Positions 36,479 through 43,264 of a stretch of DNA of 43,264 nucleotides are shown here, piece after piece; position 1 is the stretch's first letter, and every line of letters starts with the position of its first letter. The stretch is from Candidatus Scalindua sp. Lineage in GTDB: Bacteria; Planctomycetota; Brocadiia; Brocadiales; Scalinduaceae. A program made the translations under genes and the position numbers. The DNA lies in NCBI GenBank assembly GCA_018670825.1, contig JABHIW010000028.1:1-43264 (forward strand), in the 5' to 3' direction. The notes beneath the pieces are model-generated. The model ran no database searches and had not been told where the DNA came from. It worked only from the letters and a program-made list of their open reading frames with translations.

Positions 36479-37213
36479 CTACGATGCTGCCTCTAAGAGG
36501 CTTTCCAGCTTAACCCTTAACACACCAAGGTCTTTAGATTTAAAAGTATCCTTCGTTTTTTTCAGAATTGCCACTGTCTCCACCAAAGCTTCTCTCAACT
36601 TAACACTTCCGTGTAGATTTTGTATAGATTGCTCATCGTTTTCCATAACTACCGTTTTTACCATATCTCTCAATCTCATCAGAGTATCAAAAATATTTTT
36701 AAACGAAATATCCAGGTAGGAATTGAGTGTCCTAAGGCTTGCATCCTTAGATGCCTTATTTATCATATTCTCAATAGTATCCAGATCCAGCCTCCACTTC
36801 CTGATACTTCGTTGTACTTCCAGGGTAACATCACGGCAGATACTGATATTTGTAAGTACTTTACTAACCAGTTTCAATAATTCCTCAAAATCAACTGGCT
36901 TTAACAAATAGTCATAAACTTGAAATCTTAGTGCTCGAATTGTATTCTCTATTGAAGGATAAGCAGTTACCAATATGACAGGTATTCCATCAGCAATTTG
37001 AGAAATATTACTGATTAACTCCATATCAGAGTTTCCAGGCATGTTAATGTCGGAAATCAGGAGATCATATTCATTTGATCCCAGCATCTCTATAACAGAC
37101 TTGGAATCTGAAGCGCAATCACATATATAGCCATTTTCACGCAGTATGATGGAAGTTGCTTTTAAGAAAATCACTTCGTCGTCAGCTAACAGTATTCGTT
37201 TCTTTTGTGTCAT
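36479..37213 (-). CDS. Response regulator with receiver domain and a helical C-terminal domain
   Basis: About 244 residues. The receiver domain shows Asp11-Asp12, phospho-acceptor Asp55 (LLISDINMPG), Thr83 (ILVTAYPS) and Lys105 (LLKPVD). The C-terminal 110 residues are predicted helical and match no output domain that I can name; no HTH, GGDEF or HD motif is present. The ATG at residue 25 of the longer frame (MTQKKRILLADDE) is taken as the start. It probably takes part in the same signalling network as the chemoreceptor and kinase on this strand. Confidence 0.85.
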   Translation of the reverse strand: MTQKKRILLADDEVIFLKATSIILRENGYICDCASDSKSVIEMLGSNEYDLLISDINMPGNSDMELISNISQIADGIPVILVTAYPSIENTIRALRFQVYDYLLKPVDFEELLKLVSKVLTNISICRDVTLEVQRSIRKWRLDLDTIENMINKASKDASLRTLNSYLDISFKNIFDTLMRLRDMVKTVVMENDEQSIQNLHGSVKLREALVETVAILKKTKDTFKSKDLGVLRVKLESLLEAAS

Positions 37214-37403
37214 AACAATAATCTTAAAATATTTTATATAAAAATCAACATTTAAAAAGCTTAAAGTATGCTGCCTTAAATACAACTTAACAATATTCTA
37301 TCAGGGTTTCAAATTTTTCAAAAATACATCATATGAAACAGGTTTTGTAACAAAGCGGTAAACACCATTCACCTATGCATCATCGCAATAAATATAATTC
37401 CAG

Positions 37404-37787
37404 TCAAATCTTGATAATATGAAGAATTTGATTATAACTGTCTTGTTCCGATTTGATCTGATCACGAATAAAAATATTATATGAATGCAATTCATGCATA
37501 ACCTTATCCTCAGAGGCGCCGTCTGCCAGTTTCATAGCAACACTTTTATACCTTTTTGCCACCGAACTATATAACACTGCCAACCTTTTTATTCCAGCTA
37601 CCTTTCTCAATAAAAAACCCTTATGAGCCGCTCCTTTTGTTCCCGGTGTGTGGCATGATGTTATTATAGTTTCAACTTCTCTATTAACATCGTTAGCATA
37701 TACCGTCACGGTACGTGCTGCATTCATAAGCTCCTGAATAATGTTTTCACTACTATGTTTTCCTACGGTATTTTCCATATCTGCCAT
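37404..37787 (-). CDS. Small helical protein of unknown function
   Basis: A 127-residue protein, almost entirely helical, with no signal peptide or membrane segment. I recognise no motif. It starts MADMENTVGKHSSENII and has a central basic part (KGFLLRKVAGIKRLAVLYSS). It lies between the response regulator and the chemoreceptor on the same strand. It may be a four-helix bundle signalling protein, but this is a guess. Confidence 0.55.
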   Translation of the reverse strand: MADMENTVGKHSSENIIQELMNAARTVTVYANDVNREVETIITSCHTPGTKGAAHKGFLLRKVAGIKRLAVLYSSVAKRYKSVAMKLADGASEDKVMHELHSYNIFIRDQIKSEQDSYNQILHIIKI

Positions 37788-38272
37788 AACTTATCCTCTA
37801 CTTTCTACCTAATGAAAGATAATTTCTATCCAAAAAAATAAAAGGTATAACTACCTCGATATCAAGGAGTAATAATGGTGTTTTATTTTGCCCATACCTA
37901 TTTTATAGTTTGTGTCTCTTCCTTCATGAATTTTTCAATCTATCGGGACTGCCCATAACTTAAATCTCTTTTTATTACGGAATTAAACCCAATAAACTCC
38001 CCTCACCCCGGAATGGGTGAGATAGAGGAGAGGGGAGCCATCGGGTCCCACCGGTTACTAGCCGTGTACTCTTATTAGTACTCAATGTAGGATTTCCTTA
38101 ATTAAATTTATTACCCTATTAGTGTTAGCAACAATACCCAACCTACATTTCTTGCCCATCCTGTAGTGAGGGTTGTATTCGCCATTAACATAATCGTCCG
38201 CCCCTCTTTATCTCTCTTTTCTTTAAGGAGACAGAAAAAAGGAAACAAAGAGGGACTTCAAAAATTATATGG
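37788..38272. other. Intergenic stretch with two inverted repeats
   Basis: I see no gene here. CTCCCCTC (37997-38004) with an inner TCACCC/GGGTGA pair and a closing GAGGGGAG form a GC-rich hairpin up to 38037. A second pair, CCCTCTTT (38202-38209) and AAAGAGGG (38247-38254), lies just downstream of the chemoreceptor stop on the minus strand and may help end its transcript. Confidence 0.5.
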
Positions 38273-40300
38273 TTAAAAACCATTAAATCTGTCTTCTTGG
38301 CCGGAAGCTGTCTCATCTCCTAACGGAATCAGCGCGAATGCATCTTCATTATCCTTAGCCTTTTTTTGAGTAGTCCCTCCGTTATCATTTCCACTTACCG
38401 TTGGAGCCTGATACTGCTCATGGCATATCTGAGAGACGTTATTCCTACCAGTTTGTATTTCATCTTCTTCAGCATCATAACCAACCAGTTTTGATAATAT
38501 ATCAACCTGGTCCTTCAAGGTGTGTGCCTGTGCTGACATCTCCTCGCTGGCTGATGCCGATTCCTCAGAGCTAGCAGCAATCTGTTGTGTTACCTGGTCC
38601 ATCTGTTGAACTGCAACATTTACCTGGCTTATTCCCTCAGATTGTTCAGAAGAAGCATTTGTGATTTCCTCAGTCAGGACTGTTGCTTTCTTAACATTAG
38701 CAACAATATCTTGTAACGCATCATTGCATTTACCGGTAAGTTCGACTCCTTTGCTTGCCTTGTTAACACAATCATCTATCAGTGCTGTCGTATCCTTTGC
38801 CGCCGTCGCGCTTCGCTGTGCAAGGTTACGAACTTCCTCTGCCACTACCGCGAAGCCCTTTCCATGTTCACCTGCCCGTGCTGCTTCTACTGCGGCATTA
38901 AGTGCCAGAAGGTTAGTCTGGAATGCTATTCCGTCTATTACCTTTGTAATCTCAGCTATCTTCTTACTGCTAATGTTTATCTCTCCCATTGAAGTGTTCA
39001 TCTCATCAACAGCCTTGTTGCCATTGTCTGCGGAGGAACTGCACATTTTTACAAGCTTAGCTGCTTCTCCGGCATTTTTAGCATTCTGTGCCGTTACTGA
39101 TGACATCTCTTCCATTGTTGCAGATGTCTCTTCAAGTGAAGATGCCTGCTCCGATGAGCCTTCCGCGAGGTTTTGACTCGAACCCGATATCTGACCAGCT
39201 GCATCTGCAAGTTGTGAAAATGCGGATGTCAACTCCTTAACTACTTTTTTAATTGGCTCAGTTATCTGTCGGGTTATATTCTTTGGCAGGAAGACAGTTA
39301 TTATTATGGAAAAAGTTAAACCAGCGGCCAGCAATATCCACTCCAGATTCATAAGTGATGCGGTAAGACTTTTCGCTTTTATTGCGTCAGTTGCCATCAG
39401 CTGTTGTTGATTCGCTACCATACCGTCAAGCTGTTCTTTGATTGCAAAAGCTGTTGGAGCTGCCTTAGCTGCCAGCCACAAGTGAGCCAGATTCCATTCT
39501 TTGCCACCTCTTATCTCAAACATCTTTGAAGGTAATGGAGCAAAAACCTCTCTTGCACTGCTGAATGCAGCAAAAGCTTCAGCCTGTTCAGGAGAAAGAA
39601 GTGTAGAATGATCGGTTAGATCACCAAATCTTTTTACGTTCTTGGCCCATAATGTATCAAACTTCTTTTTAAACTTATCATCGCCTGAGAGTAAAAATGC
39701 ACGTATGTTCGCAAGCGCCAGACCTGTAGTACCCCTCACGTCTGCCATCATACCGAGCAGTGCTTTTCTATCTGCTGTTGCTTCCAAACCAGCCTCCAGA
39801 TCGATCAACCGGGTAATGTTGGTGATCATTATTGCCGCCTTTGGTGCTGCCTCTTCGAACAGAATCTTCAAAGCCGGTGTATTGTCCACTGTTTGTGCAA
39901 CGTCTTCTATATCCTGCTGATATTTTTTAAAATCTATCAGGTTCTTCTCGATAATTTTGAGCCTTTCCAAATTCTTCGGGTTAGTCCAGTTAAGTGCATA
40001 TTTCTTCATATCAGCTAATGAAGTATCTATCTCTTCAGACCATGCGATTGCCCTCTCTTCTCTGAATTTATCCTTACCCAGGATGATATAGCCTCGAAGT
40101 GCAGCAAGTGAGTGGTTGATCCCATTAAGTATTGAGAGACTTGTATGAGCAGTGGGAACACGTAATTCTATTAGCCTGTTGTTTACTTTATTAGTCTTTT
40201 CCACCTGCCATATGGTAGTCAACACTGCGGCAGCAAGTACCAGCGTAATTAAGCCGAATCCAAGTGACATTTTTATTCCTATCGACATATTCTTAAACAT
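38273..40300 (-). CDS. Methyl-accepting chemotaxis protein
   Basis: A 675-residue chemoreceptor. A membrane helix ([19 protein letters not shown], about 13-31) is followed by a long helical periplasmic sensor of the four-helix-bundle type, a second membrane helix ([18 protein letters not shown], about 324-342) and a cytoplasmic signalling coiled coil. The conserved hairpin tip reads [31 protein letters not shown] (present in two pieces around the AARAGE core). The tail lacks the CheR-binding NWETF-type pentapeptide. No cheA or cheW gene is in the window, so partners lie elsewhere. Confidence 0.93.
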   Translation of the reverse strand: MFKNMSIGIKMSLGFGLITLVLAAAVLTTIWQVEKTNKVNNRLIELRVPTAHTSLSILNGINHSLAALRGYIILGKDKFREERAIAWSEEIDTSLADMKKYALNWTNPKNLERLKIIEKNLIDFKKYQQDIEDVAQTVDNTPALKILFEEAAPKAAIMITNITRLIDLEAGLEATADRKALLGMMADVRGTTGLALANIRAFLLSGDDKFKKKFDTLWAKNVKRFGDLTDHSTLLSPEQAEAFAAFSSAREVFAPLPSKMFEIRGGKEWNLAHLWLAAKAAPTAFAIKEQLDGMVANQQQLMATDAIKAKSLTASLMNLEWILLAAGLTFSIIITVFLPKNITRQITEPIKKVVKELTSAFSQLADAAGQISGSSQNLAEGSSEQASSLEETSATMEEMSSVTAQNAKNAGEAAKLVKMCSSSADNGNKAVDEMNTSMGEINISSKKIAEITKVIDGIAFQTNLLALNAAVEAARAGEHGKGFAVVAEEVRNLAQRSATAAKDTTALIDDCVNKASKGVELTGKCNDALQDIVANVKKATVLTEEITNASSEQSEGISQVNVAVQQMDQVTQQIAASSEESASASEEMSAQAHTLKDQVDILSKLVGYDAEEDEIQTGRNNVSQICHEQYQAPTVSGNDNGGTTQKKAKDNEDAFALIPLGDETASGQEDRFNGF

Positions 40301-40461
40301 TTCTAATAATCCTCCATGATTAATATTAAAAAATTAAAACAGCTCTGAAAAAAAGTGTTTCAATAACATATAGTTTCTATCGTCTTTTTCCTAATTTTGC
40401 CGTTAGAAATATTAAATTATGAGTACTGAGTAGATATTGCCAACCCTACAGTCCGTCTAAT

Positions 40462-40854
40462 TCAACGTTTCTCTTCGCTTATCACTTTTCTCAATACTTT
40501 TACCAGATCATTGTTTTTAAACGGCTTGCGAAGGACATCGCTTATACTGTACTTTCTAAAATTTTTCATAACCTGCTCATCGATACTACCACTGGACAAA
40601 ATTATTTTAGTCCCACAATCTATTTGAAACAGCTTCTCTATTGCCTCCTCTCCTCCCATGCCGCCAGCTACTTTTAAATCCATTATTACCGCATCAAAAG
40701 GTTTGTTTGAACCTATTGTACCCTTGAATAATGTTATTGCCTCGTTACCATCTTCAGCAACCTCTACCTCATAATGATTACGATTGAGCACTTTTGTGAA
40801 AATATATCTCAAGTCCTCTTTATCATCCATCACCAGAATTTTCCCATTATTCAT
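40462..40854 (-). CDS. CheY-like single-domain response regulator
   Basis: A 130-residue stand-alone receiver. Asp10-Asp11, phospho-acceptor Asp59 (AVIMDLKVAGG), Ser87-Ser88 and Lys110 (LRKPF) are all in place. No output domain is present, so it acts by protein contact or phosphotransfer. GTGGAGG lies about 15 bp before the ATG. Its leader holds two tandem structured RNA copies, each with its own terminator, so expression is probably controlled by transcription attenuation or read-through. Confidence 0.9.
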   Translation of the reverse strand: MNNGKILVMDDKEDLRYIFTKVLNRNHYEVEVAEDGNEAITLFKGTIGSNKPFDAVIMDLKVAGGMGGEEAIEKLFQIDCGTKIILSSGSIDEQVMKNFRKYSISDVLRKPFKNNDLVKVLRKVISEEKR

Positions 40855-40911
40855 AAGTCGTATTTACCTCCACATTATTCACTGCAGAACAACATACACG
40901 AACCCCAGATC

Positions 40912-40968
40912 AAAAAAAAAGGCGCAATCGAATACGTCCTCTTAAATTGGACTATTCGTTTGCGCCTT
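40912..40968 (-). terminator. Intrinsic terminator of RNA copy A
   Basis: The arms at 40949-40968 and 40919-40939 pair over about 20 bp with one mismatch and one bulge, around a 9-nt loop (AATTTAAGA on the minus strand), followed by nine T residues. It ends about 55 bp before the CheY-like gene start. Confidence 0.85.
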
Positions 40969-41034
40969 CGACCCGCAGGCTCTTAACCTGCTGACAAGGC
41001 AACCTGCAACGTTCTTGCAAGCTGTTTTAAATGT
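40912..41034 (-). ncRNA. Tandem structured RNA element, copy A (leader of the CheY-like gene)
   Basis: On the minus strand the RNA runs from CAGCTTGCAAG to a T-tract. It folds into a small GCAA/TTGC hairpin, then a stem GCAGG/CCTGC (40987-40991 with 40975-40979) closed by the 7-nt loop TTAAGAG. It ends in a 20-bp terminator hairpin. GCCTT just upstream of the central hairpin can pair with AAGGC at the start of the terminator, so two alternative folds are possible. Copy B is about 90% alike and its changes mostly keep the pairing. I do not recognise the family: it does not match the c-di-GMP, glycine or cobalamin riboswitch patterns I know. Confidence 0.65.
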
Positions 41035-41160
41035 ATTTTATATATTATTTTCTCATCTTAATCTTCAATTGGCTCGGATATCATTATGTCTCTTCCCTAT
41101 AATTCTAATATCAAAATCTGCATTATTCACTTCAAAGCAACATACATGAAACTCAAATGA

Positions 41161-41216
41161 AAAAAAAAGGCGCAATCGAACACGTCCTCTTAAATTGGAC
41201 TATTCGTTTGCGCCTT
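41161..41216 (-). terminator. Intrinsic terminator of RNA copy B
   Basis: The arms at 41197-41216 and 41169-41187 pair as in copy A, with the same 9-nt loop, followed by eight T residues on the minus strand. One change from copy A turns an A-U pair into a G-U pair. Confidence 0.85.
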
Positions 41217-41278
41217 CGACCCACAGGCTCTTAACCCGCTGACAAGGCAACCTGCAACTCTCTTGCAAGCTGTTTTAA
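41161..41278 (-). ncRNA. Tandem structured RNA element, copy B
   Basis: A second copy of the element at 40912-41034, same strand, about 248 bp upstream. The central stem changes from GCAGG/CCTGC to GCGGG/CCTGT and so keeps pairing through G-U. The terminal loop and the TTAAGAG loop are unchanged. Flanking sequence is also duplicated on both sides (for example ATTGAAGATTAA upstream and GTGAATAATG downstream), so the repeated unit is about 200 bp. TTGAAG and TATAAA spaced by 16 nt lie just upstream (around 41284-41315) and may be its promoter. Confidence 0.65.
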
Positions 41279-41330
41279 ATAAATTATATTTATATTTTTT
41301 ACATTTTAATCTTCAATTAGCTCGAGCGTT

Positions 41331-41981
41331 TTAATCTTTCTTCCGTACAACTACAACTTTATTATCGGAAGCTGCATATAAAACTTTAGCATTTATGATA
41401 TGAATGGAAACTCGCAAAAAATGAGCCAATCTTGAGCCCCATAATGTGTTTCCTGGATATATGTCCTCTACACCAGAATATAATTATCTATAAGCTGATA
41501 TTTAACGGATAGTGTGTATGGTTTATAACTCCTTGTTCAACAGTACGATATCTTCTCGTTTTGAGTAAATATTTCTATAGCATACATCGCTTTCTATATG
41601 ATTTAAGACAGGATGAACATTCGCAAATATTTTTATACATAAAGAGATTGGAAGGAATATGTTACAAATACGTAGCTTAATCTGTTTGTCATTTAAACAC
41701 ATTGTTGTTTATTCGACAACTGTTTGTGCTTGATAATATATTGATAGGATATCAGATGGAAAAATTTTCCTTACAGATAACTTATTAATGAAATAAGTTC
41801 TTTGCCACCACTATAAAACAAGCAACTTGAGAAATGTAAATCCAGCTTTATTATTAGACATCTATAGCTAAGTATAGCATGAAAGATATCCGGGATTCAG
41901 TATCAGTAGGATGTTGTTTCATGTCTTTTGCAATGAAGCGTGAGGCTTCCTCAACTAGATTAGATTATATTTAATATCTTT
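41331..41981. other. Gene-free stretch upstream of the tandem RNAs
   Basis: I find no intact gene in these 650 bases, which lie downstream of the sensor kinase stop. Apart from the amidase remnant at 41759-41824 the sequence is AT-rich and carries no hairpin that I could define. Confidence 0.5.
41759..41824 (+). pseudogene. Degenerate 3'-end remnant of an amidase gene
   Basis: This stretch matches the last 20 codons, stop and a few bases beyond of the amidase gene at 36288-36350 at about 86% identity. The translation reads KNFPYR, a stop in place of Gln, then LINEISSLPPL and the normal stop. Nothing upstream matches the gene body. It is the tail of a lost duplicate. Confidence 0.7.
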
Positions 41982-43259
41982 TCACTCAAATATTATTTGA
42001 AATTTAGTCCCTTTAATACTTCTATCCAGAGTAACCTTGCCTTTAAGCTGGTCTTCTGCTATCAGAACAACCAAATTAAGACCTAAAGAATCAATAGTCC
42101 TAAAATCCAAATTCTTCGGCATGCCAACACCATTATCACAAACAATCAGTTTAATTTTATTGTCCTGGGCTTGTAAAAGGGAGATACCGATTTCAGGTTC
42201 TTCCTGCTTGTCTTCAGGAAGAACCTGATCTGAGTCAGAAAAGACTGTTCTGCTCTTGTAAAAAGGAAATGCATGTTTAAGTGAATTAGAAAGGAGCTCA
42301 TTAACAAGTAATCCAAGTGGCACCGCCTGTTCGATCTTAAGCGAAACATCCTTGATGTTTAACTTTAATGAAATCTTTCCTGATCCTATCCCATAAGAAC
42401 TGAATAATTTGTCAGCAAGGGTACTGACATAGAGAGAAATATTTATATTTGACAGGTGGTTTGACTCATACAGTATCTCATGGATTATAGCCATTGACCG
42501 AATACGATTCTGAGCATCCTTAAATACCTGAATGCTGTGTTCATCCTTTACATGTCTGGTATGAAGCAGAAACAGGCTGGATATTACCTGTAAATTATTT
42601 CTTACCCGATGATGTATTTCCATGAGGAGCGCGTTTTTCTCTTTAAGCGAGGCTTTTATCTGTTCATCTGCATGCTTGCGATCAGTAATATCTTCCTTGA
42701 TAGCAACGAAATTAGTTATAAGACCCTCATCATTTTTTATTGGTGAAATAGATGCAGATTCCCAATAGAGTCCGCCATCCTTTTTCTTATTACAAAATTC
42801 TCCACACCATTCGTTGCCTAATGTAATCGTTTTCCATAACTCTTTGTATACTTCAGGTGATGTTTTACCTGATTTTAAGATACGCGGATTTGCTCCAACG
42901 GTTTCTTCAAGACTGTAGCCGGTAAGTTGTGTAAACTTTGGATTGACATATTCAATGTTGCCTTTAGTATCCGTAATCACAACAGAACTGGGGCTTTGCT
43001 CTACAGCGTAAGACAACTTGCTGACCTCTGCAGTACGGTCTTTAACACGGCGTGCAAGTTTATCATTGGTTCCCCTTAACTCCTCCTCTACCGCTTGTAG
43101 TTTTTTTACGCTTGCTTCTAATTCTTTTGTCCTCTCCTGGACCTTCTCCTCTAAACGATCCCGTGCCCTGCATACCTCTTTCTTGCTCGAATCTATTTGG
43201 AAAATAGTATCTCTCAGAAGGTCCGCTTTTATAGAAGAAAGATAAGCCAATGCTCGCAT
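41982..43259 (-). CDS. PAS sensor histidine kinase of the HisKA_2 type, possibly partial at its N-terminus
   Basis: At least 425 residues. A coiled coil (RARDRLEEKVQERTKELEAS onwards) leads into a PAS domain (about 85-195, with ITDTKGNIEYVNPKF and a PAC-like FVAIKEDITDRK). Then come the HisKA_2 phospho-acceptor EIHHRVRNNLQ (His216) and the ATPase domain with N-box LVNELLSNSLKHAF and G1 CDNGVGMP. No membrane segment is seen in this part. The ATG at 43259 is five bases from the window edge and no in-frame stop precedes it, so the gene may begin farther upstream. The likely partners are the CheY-like protein or the response regulator on the same strand. Confidence 0.9.
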   Translation of the reverse strand: MRALAYLSSIKADLLRDTIFQIDSSKKEVCRARDRLEEKVQERTKELEASVKKLQAVEEELRGTNDKLARRVKDRTAEVSKLSYAVEQSPSSVVITDTKGNIEYVNPKFTQLTGYSLEETVGANPRILKSGKTSPEVYKELWKTITLGNEWCGEFCNKKKDGGLYWESASISPIKNDEGLITNFVAIKEDITDRKHADEQIKASLKEKNALLMEIHHRVRNNLQVISSLFLLHTRHVKDEHSIQVFKDAQNRIRSMAIIHEILYESNHLSNINISLYVSTLADKLFSSYGIGSGKISLKLNIKDVSLKIEQAVPLGLLVNELLSNSLKHAFPFYKSRTVFSDSDQVLPEDKQEEPEIGISLLQAQDNKIKLIVCDNGVGMPKNLDFRTIDSLGLNLVVLIAEDQLKGKVTLDRSIKGTKFQIIFE

Positions 43260-43264
43260 ATTCA

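Noticed and set aside
40969-41030. tRNA-like anticodon arm (7-nt loop CTCTTAA in a GCAGG/CCTGC stem) on the plus strand
   Set aside because: There is no acceptor stem, D arm or T arm with a GTTCGA loop in place, and the terminator T-tracts show that transcription runs on the other strand.
40912-41278. c-di-GMP-I or glycine riboswitch tandem
   Set aside because: The short similarities (CGAAGGCGCAA, ACAAGGCAACC) lack the rest of the conserved core of either class.
1-43264. CRISPR array
   Set aside because: No series of regularly spaced direct repeats was seen. The tandem unit near 41 kb has only two long copies.

Overview
The window is an AT-rich bacterial chromosome segment with at least 35 protein genes or gene remnants, one insertion sequence, two toxin-antitoxin pairs, several palindromic repeats and a pair of tandem structured RNA elements. 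Gene content fits a Gram-negative-type planctomycete, possibly an anammox lineage such as Scalindua: an exported molybdenum enzyme with a small c-type cytochrome, a large envelope-polysaccharide cluster, a peptidoglycan amidase, and signal peptides on proteins that are usually cytoplasmic. No marker gene (rRNA, hydrazine synthase) is present, so this placement is an inference.

Layout. 226-1596 holds an IS3-family element whose orfB carries a 5-bp duplication that breaks its frame. 1735-4524 encodes an exported two-unit M16 peptidase. A gene-poor stretch with hairpins follows, then a vapBC pair (5686-6272). 6355-10919 (minus) is a respiratory operon: TAT-exported molybdopterin catalytic subunit, four-cluster ferredoxin subunit, diheme cytochrome and TorD-type chaperone, with a MITE-like palindrome inserted in the middle and no membrane-anchor gene. 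A mazEF pair with a clear promoter follows (11096-11734).

11963-26703 (plus) is a polysaccharide/cell-surface cluster: GT4, two GT9 heptosyltransferase-like proteins, a DUF362 protein, methyltransferase, DegT/DnrJ/EryC1 aminotransferase, polysaccharide deacetylase, NodU-type carbamoyltransferase, radical SAM/SPASM enzyme, membrane PHP protein, a GT4 remnant, a WbqC protein and a GT2-fold glycosyltransferase. Together these look able to make and decorate an amino- and carbamoyl-sugar surface glycan.

26804-35492 (minus) is mostly housekeeping: a NifS/IscS-like protein with three altered active-site residues, a PcrA/UvrD helicase, a secreted TehB-like methyltransferase, a PEGA lipoprotein, an IMP dehydrogenase that is clearly of the eukaryotic type, and PriA. 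35745-36344 is an anchored amidase.

36479-43259 (minus) is a signalling region: a response regulator, a small helical protein, a methyl-accepting chemotaxis protein, a CheY-like receiver and a PAS/HisKA_2 sensor kinase running to the window edge. In the leader of the CheY-like gene lie two tandem copies of a structured RNA, each ending in a strong intrinsic terminator whose 5' arm can also pair upstream. This looks like a tandem attenuator/riboswitch or a pair of small RNAs. I do not recognise it, and it is the best candidate here for something undescribed.
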